NCBI RefSeq assembly: GCF_006351965.1
Contig: NZ_CP040932.1
Span: forward strand, 3,782,001 to 3,846,000
Reading direction: 5' to 3'
DNA: 64,000 nt
Source: Oceanicola sp. D3
Lineage (GTDB): Bacteria; Pseudomonadota; Alphaproteobacteria; Rhodobacterales; Rhodobacteraceae
In this document: positions 59,936-64,000 of the stretch, piece by piece
Layout: each line of letters begins with the position of its first letter
Numbering within the stretch: the first letter of the stretch is position 1
Notes under the pieces: generated by a model
The model's database searches: none
What the model was told of the DNA's origin: nothing
Seen by the model: only the letters and a program-made list of their open reading frames with translations
Translations under genes and position numbers: made by a program

Positions 59936-62107
59936 TCAGTAGCCGGTGCCGAGCTGGCCCACGGTGAAGAACATGGTTTCGCCGGAGTGGTCATCGACGC
60001 CGTCGTTGTCGGTGCTCACCCAGGCCGTGCCGTCGGAGAAGATCGCCAGCCCTTCGACCTTGTCGAGCACGTAGCCGCCGCCTGCCTTGAGGTCGGGCAG
60101 CAGGTCACGCACGTCTTCCTTGGTCACCAGCGGCAACTCGCCACCCAGCGGGGCGGGCTGCATCTGGTCGAGCGACACGCGGGTGATCTTCTTGGTCACG
60201 GCGCGGTCGTCGTGCTGGTTGTCACGCTCCACGAGGTAGACGTGATCGCCATGCGCCACGATCTCGGAGAGGCCGACCCAGCCGGTGGCGGGCTCTTCCT
60301 TGGTATAGCGCACCGCGCCCCACTCGCCGCTCTCGGGGGTGTAGGCCACGAGCTTGACGGTGTTCTTGGGGTCATCGGCCCATTCGCGTTGCACGGCCAT
60401 CCAGAGGGTGCCGTTGACGAGGGTGATGCCCTCGAAGCCAAAGCGCTTTTCCACCGCCATGAGTTCGGCGGGCAGGCCCACCTCTTCTTCGATCTCGCCC
60501 TCGGCGTTCACATGGTAGAGCGCGTGGGGGATGACCCGGTCGGTGCGGCCCTCGGACGCGAGCCAGAAGCCGCCCTGCCCGTCCAGCGTGATGCCTTCAA
60601 GGTCGAGCTTTTGCGCGGGGTGGCCTGCACGGGTGATGTCGATGGCCTCGACGATGCGTGCGGGCTTGCTGCCCACGTCGATCTTGAAGATGCGTGGCTG
60701 GTAGCCATAGAAGCTGTCGGACACCGCCCAGACGGTGCTTTCGCCCTCGGCCACCATGCCCGAGATCGCGCCCCAGCCGGTGAGCTCTTCCATGCCTTCG
60801 GAGGTAAGCTGCGGATAGGCCGCCTCGCCCTCTGCATATTCGAAGAGCATGACATGGGCGCGCGCGCCGCCATCTTCGATCAGGTCGCTCTCGTTGGCCG
60901 ACACCAGCAGGTTGCGCTCGGGGATGGTGACATAGCCCTCGGGGCCGACACCGGAGGGCAGGAGCTGGGTGAGCACGGGGTTGGCCGGGTCGGTGGCGTC
61001 GTAGACACCGACGATGGAGCCGCGCTCGGAGCCGACGAAGATCATCGGTTTGCCGCCGAACTCGCCAAAGGTGACCGACTCGGGCTCAACGCCCTTCGCG
61101 TCAGAGCGCTTGTCGGGGTAGTGGCCGATCTGGACGAGGGCATGCTCGAAGCTGGTGCCGCTCTCGTAAACCACGGTGCCGTCTTTGGAAAAGATCGTCC
61201 AGCCGCGCGAGCCGCCTTCGTAGTCGCCCTCGTTGGCGGTGGCGAAGTGCTGATCGTCGATCCATTTCACCGCATCGGGCTCGCGCTTGCGGCCCTGCTG
61301 GCTCTCGGTGAAGAGCAGCGCACCGCGCTCGTCGGTGGCGTCAATCCCCTCAAGGTCCACCGCACCGGCGGAGAAGTGGGAGGCCACGGTGCCATCAGCG
61401 CCGATGACGGCGATGTGGTTGTTTTCCTGCATGGTCACGACGATTTCGCCCAGCGCGTTGATGTCGACGAACTCGGGCTCGGGGTCATCACCGCCAACCT
61501 CGGCGAGGCCGGTCATCTCGATCTTTTGCAGGCTGTCGCAATCGAGCGCGCCATCGGTCAGGGCGATTTTCACCACAAAGCCGGCGGGCATTTGCGGCAG
61601 GACGCCATCGTTGAGGTCTTCGTCGCGCTCGTTTTCGATCGCCACGGCGATGAAGGAGCCATCGGGGGCCTTGGCAACCGAGTCCGGCTGGCCGCCGAGG
61701 TCGCAGGAGGCCAGCTCTTCGCCGGAGGTCACGTCAATCGCGGCAAGGCGACCGGAGGGGGCGGTGTAGCTCTCGGAGGTGTTGATGCCGGTGAAGGCGG
61801 TGGAGCCGAGCACGGCGACGGCGGTGGGCTCGCCATCCAGCGCGATATTGCCCAGCGGCGCGGGCGCGGCGGGATCGGTGATGTTGATCCGGCCCAGCAC
61901 GCCAAGCGGGCTGTCGGTGTAAACCAGCGTCATGCCGTCGGCGGTGACGTCGATGATTTCGGCGGAGGTCTCGCGGGCGCGGTCCTCGCCCTCGGCCATG
62001 TTGGAGGCCACCGGGAAGGAGGCGATACGGTTGAAGACCTGTTCGGCCTGCGCGGCGCCGGTGACGGCGGCAAGCGCGAGGGCCGATGTGAGAAGCGTGC
62101 GGTGCAT
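59936..62107 (-). CDS. Secreted phytase/esterase-like beta-propeller protein
   Basis: A 723-residue exported protein. MHRTLLTSALALAAVTGAAQA is a signal peptide (20-21 residues). The first half (to about residue 430) is a propeller with repeated VTADGMTLVYTDSP- and GEPTAVAVLG-like strands, as in choice-of-anchor I/alkaline-phosphatase-like proteins. The second half has VWAVSDSFYGYQPRIFKID, LDLEGITLDGQGGFWLASEG and KVEGLAIFSDG, typical of the esterase-like-activity-of-phytase family. Calcium-binding acidic residues are abundant. It may hydrolyse phosphate esters in the periplasm or outside; the activity is not proven by the sequence. Confidence 0.82.
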   Translation of the reverse strand: MHRTLLTSALALAAVTGAAQAEQVFNRIASFPVASNMAEGEDRARETSAEIIDVTADGMTLVYTDSPLGVLGRINITDPAAPAPLGNIALDGEPTAVAVLGSTAFTGINTSESYTAPSGRLAAIDVTSGEELASCDLGGQPDSVAKAPDGSFIAVAIENERDEDLNDGVLPQMPAGFVVKIALTDGALDCDSLQKIEMTGLAEVGGDDPEPEFVDINALGEIVVTMQENNHIAVIGADGTVASHFSAGAVDLEGIDATDERGALLFTESQQGRKREPDAVKWIDDQHFATANEGDYEGGSRGWTIFSKDGTVVYESGTSFEHALVQIGHYPDKRSDAKGVEPESVTFGEFGGKPMIFVGSERGSIVGVYDATDPANPVLTQLLPSGVGPEGYVTIPERNLLVSANESDLIEDGGARAHVMLFEYAEGEAAYPQLTSEGMEELTGWGAISGMVAEGESTVWAVSDSFYGYQPRIFKIDVGSKPARIVEAIDITRAGHPAQKLDLEGITLDGQGGFWLASEGRTDRVIPHALYHVNAEGEIEEEVGLPAELMAVEKRFGFEGITLVNGTLWMAVQREWADDPKNTVKLVAYTPESGEWGAVRYTKEEPATGWVGLSEIVAHGDHVYLVERDNQHDDRAVTKKITRVSLDQMQPAPLGGELPLVTKEDVRDLLPDLKAGGGYVLDKVEGLAIFSDGTAWVSTDNDGVDDHSGETMFFTVGQLGTGY

Positions 62108-62204
62108 GGGAGTCCCCTGTTTGTTATGCGGGGAGAGATGCGCCCGGTTGGTGACGTTAAGGTAACGCGCGCGTGACAGTCGGATGAAGAGCGGGCAAAG
62201 CAAA

Positions 62205-62231
62205 GGGCGGCGCGGGGTTCCCCGGCCGCCC
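62205..62231 (-). terminator. Putative terminator after the S1 protease gene
   Basis: GGGCGGCGCGGGG (62205-62217) and CCCCGGCCGCCC (62220-62231) form a strong stem with one bulge; on the - strand it is followed by TTTGCTTT. It lies 24 bp after the protease stop. Confidence 0.65.
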
Positions 62232-62254
62232 TGCCTGTTTTGATCCGCTGCCGC

Positions 62255-63298
62255 TTACGGGTTGGCGGCGATGATGCCGTTCAGCCATTCAAGGTAGTTG
62301 GCGGTGCGGGTGTAGGCGGAGAACTTGGCCTGTTCGTTGCAGTTTTTGCCGCCCTCGCCGGAGAGGCCCCAGCTCACGACGCCGGCCTGAATGTAAAGGC
62401 CCTCGTCATTGACCTTCACCACCAGCGGGCCGCCGCTGTCACCCGAGCAGGCCGTCTTGCCGCCCTCGTAGGTGCCCGAGCAGATCATGTTCTCGGAGAT
62501 CGGGATCGGCGCGCGGCTGACCAGCTCTTCCCATGCGCCCTGCGCGTCTTCCGGCGTGAGGCCGAAGGTTTTGGCGGCGAAGACGAAGCCCTTGGCGGCC
62601 ACTTCGGCGCGGGCCTCCATCAGCGCCTGGTTGCAGGCGTCGCGCGGCAGCATCTGGATATCGGCCTGGCGCATGTCTTCGGGGTGTTCGCCGCCGTCGA
62701 TCAGGCCCCAGCCGGTGACGGTGGTGGTGACGCCGGGTTGCTCCAGCAGGTCGCCCAGCTCGGCATCGGGGATCTTGATGGTCTGGTAGGGCACCTGCGG
62801 CGCGCGGGCGAGCTTGAGGAGGGCGATGTCGTTGTCGAACACCCCGCCGACATAGCCGGGGAAGCGGTAGAGCGCGGCCACGTCGATCAGATCACCCTGC
62901 CCTTCGGCGATGGTGTTGGTGCCTGCAAGCACCTGGATCGCCTGTGGGTTGATGTCACGATACTGGCCCTGCGGGTCTTGCATGTGGACGCAATGCGCGG
63001 CGGTCAGCACCCACTGGTCCAGCACCAGCGAGCCGCCGCAGAAATGCGCCTGAGGGGTCACGCCCTTGCCCTTGATCATCAGCGCCACCTGCCAGGGCCA
63101 TGCGCCCTCGTCGGCCACTTCGCCGCCGATCACCCGGCTGCCGCTGTCTTCGGCGGCCTTTTCTTCCATGTGCTGGGCTTTCTCGCCGCTTTCGGCCCAT
63201 GCGAAGGGCGAGGCGCTGCCGTCTGCCGAGAAATCCTGTGCCGTGGCGGTGCCGAGGCCAAGCCCCGCGAGCGCCACGAGTACCGCTGCAAATTTCAT
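62255..63298 (-). CDS. Secreted trypsin-fold (S1) serine protease
   Basis: A 347-residue exported protease. An about 20-residue signal peptide is followed by a propeptide to about residue 55, where SRVIGG marks the usual activation cleavage (R before VIGG). The catalytic triad is visible: His in TAAHC, Asp in DNDIALLKL, Ser in SGDSGGP. The residue at chymotrypsin position 189, six before the serine, is threonine (KTACSGDSGG), not the aspartate of trypsin, so cleavage after Lys/Arg is unlikely. An insertion of about 25 residues precedes the active-site serine region. It is the neighbour of another exported protein. Confidence 0.92.
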   Translation of the reverse strand: MKFAAVLVALAGLGLGTATAQDFSADGSASPFAWAESGEKAQHMEEKAAEDSGSRVIGGEVADEGAWPWQVALMIKGKGVTPQAHFCGGSLVLDQWVLTAAHCVHMQDPQGQYRDINPQAIQVLAGTNTIAEGQGDLIDVAALYRFPGYVGGVFDNDIALLKLARAPQVPYQTIKIPDAELGDLLEQPGVTTTVTGWGLIDGGEHPEDMRQADIQMLPRDACNQALMEARAEVAAKGFVFAAKTFGLTPEDAQGAWEELVSRAPIPISENMICSGTYEGGKTACSGDSGGPLVVKVNDEGLYIQAGVVSWGLSGEGGKNCNEQAKFSAYTRTANYLEWLNGIIAANP

Positions 63299-63315
63299 GT
63301 CCGTTGTTCCTTCCT

Positions 63316-64000
63316 TCAGTCGTCCTTGGGTGTGATGCGCACCGGGATCCGCGTTACGGTAAGCGGGGCGGGTGCCGTCGAAAAGCTGAAATCGCGTGAG
63401 GATTCACCGGGGGGGGCGGCGGCGGCCTCGATAAATTGTTCCATCGGGTTGCCGGTGCCCCGGCTCTGGCCGTCGTTGGCAAGGCCGGTGAGTGCGGTGC
63501 GCGGGGCGCCATCCTCGGCCGGGGTGACAAGCACGATGACCTCTTCCAGCGCCAAGCCTTCGCCCTCGTTCACCATCAGCATGCCCACCGGCACCGTCTC
63601 GTTGAAGTTGAGCCGGTTGGAGGCGCCTGAGCCGGGGAAGATGGCGGTGATGGTGAAGCTCTTGTCGCGGTAGAGCACGGTGACGTCCTGCGCCTTGGAG
63701 GAGGTGTTGCGGATGTGGAGCCAGAGTTGGGCGCAATGGGGCACGGTCTCGGGCGCGGGGCGCTGCGGCGTGCCGGTTTCGCCCTCGCAGGTGGCTGGGA
63801 TCATCTCGGCCTCGACCTTCACGGGCGGGCCGGAGATGGTGAAGCCTTTCTTGGCGCCCGCCTCGGCCTGTGTCAGCGCGGATTCGAGGCGCTGGACCTG
63901 GGCGAGGCGCGGAAGGGCTTCGGCGAGGTCGCGCGCGGCGAACCGGGGGGAGGAGCCGGGGCCGCCCGGATCGAGCACGCCATCGGGGCCGGTGATGGCG
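63316..64000 (-). CDS. Unrecognised protein, C-terminal part (runs off the window)
   Basis: The frame is open to the window edge on the - strand, so the N-terminus is missing; about 227 residues are visible. A helical stretch (LAQVQRLESALTQAEAGAKK) is followed by a beta-rich region with LWLHIRNTSSKAQDVTVLYRD and LNFNETVPVGMLMVNEGEG. The visible part has no clear catalytic motif. It ends 17 bp before the protease start and may be co-transcribed with it. Proteins with such C-termini can be large enzymes with caspase-like N-termini, but I cannot confirm this here. Confidence 0.75.
   Translation of the reverse strand, partial: AITGPDGVLDPGGPGSSPRFAARDLAEALPRLAQVQRLESALTQAEAGAKKGFTISGPPVKVEAEMIPATCEGETGTPQRPAPETVPHCAQLWLHIRNTSSKAQDVTVLYRDKSFTITAIFPGSGASNRLNFNETVPVGMLMVNEGEGLALEEVIVLVTPAEDGAPRTALTGLANDGQSRGTGNPMEQFIEAAAAPPGESSRDFSFSTAPAPLTVTRIPVRITPKDD

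Noticed and set aside
59738-62176. Very long + strand ORF (about 812 codons) opposite the phytase-like gene
   Set aside because: It is antisense to a gene with a signal peptide, family motifs and a terminator. Its translation is rich in Gly, His, Val and Asp without domain features, as usual for shadows in GC-rich DNA.

Overview
The window is GC-rich and densely coded, with many 1-8 bp gene overlaps. It looks like a chromosomal segment of an alphaproteobacterium, most likely a Rhodobacteraceae/roseobacter-type organism. The signs are a TRAP transporter with fused permease, a ChvE/GguAB sugar importer with a GbpR-like LysR gene, a BoxR-controlled aerobic benzoyl-CoA (box) pathway, and many aldonate/hexarate enzymes. 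I see no rRNA, tRNA, CRISPR array, insertion sequence or origin. No gene-free stretch exceeds about 300 bases; the longest, 9247-9526, holds a putative terminator, an 11-bp-period TGCACA repeat and an operator.

Region 1 (1-17.4 kb, mostly + strand) is sugar-acid catabolism. A peptide-type ABC importer (first permease cut by the window edge, ATPases fused into one gene) overlaps an alpha/beta hydrolase and two enolase-superfamily dehydratases, one glucarate-dehydratase-like. A FadR-type GntR regulator follows, then an RraA-like protein, 5-dehydro-4-deoxyglucarate dehydratase, a TRAP transporter (binding protein, fused DctQM, a 40-aa membrane peptide), an IlvD/Edd dehydratase, a third enolase-superfamily enzyme and a GarD/UxaA-type dehydratase. 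The same 15-bp operator candidate sits before the RraA-like gene and before the TRAP binding protein, tying the two units to the GntR gene.

Region 2 (17.4-31 kb, - strand) encodes oxidative L-arabinose/D-galactose use: ChvE-like binding protein, GguA/GguB-like ATPase and permease, aldonate dehydratase, aldose 1-dehydrogenase, mutarotase, 2-keto-3-deoxy-acid dehydratase, ketoglutarate semialdehyde dehydrogenase, DgoK, DgoA and a lactonase. A LysR gene is divergent. Arabinose carbon would reach 2-oxoglutarate and galactose carbon pyruvate plus glyceraldehyde 3-phosphate. The one semialdehyde dehydrogenase could also finish the hexarate route of region 1.

Region 3 (31-46.8 kb, - strand) is the box locus: benzoate-CoA ligase, an alpha/beta hydrolase, DUF309, BoxC, BoxB, a 50-aa four-cysteine protein, BoxA, a thioesterase, BoxR and a lone 3-hydroxyacyl-CoA dehydrogenase C-terminal domain. 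Between BoxA/thioesterase and BoxR lies an unrelated block: an Eag-type chaperone, a 1429-aa prePAAR/PAAR-Rhs protein ending in a GIY-YIG-like toxin, a putative Imm26-like immunity protein and a zinc peptidase. This looks like a type VI secretion cargo module with no secretion genes in view. TGCA tetramers spaced exactly 10 bp apart mark the probable BoxR-controlled promoters.

Region 4 (46.9-58.5 kb) holds the 5-oxoprolinase genes pxpBCA and a small Lrp/AsnC-like protein (+). It then has a - strand unit with a salicylyl-CoA-hydroxylase-like FAD monooxygenase, a second aryl-CoA ligase and a complete LIV-type ABC importer, facing a divergent thioesterase and IclR regulator. Together they suggest uptake and CoA-dependent hydroxylation of an aromatic acid.

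Region 5 (58.5-64 kb, - strand) contains an MFS transporter, a large secreted phytase/esterase-like beta-propeller protein, a secreted S1 protease and the C-terminal part of an unrecognised protein running off the window.
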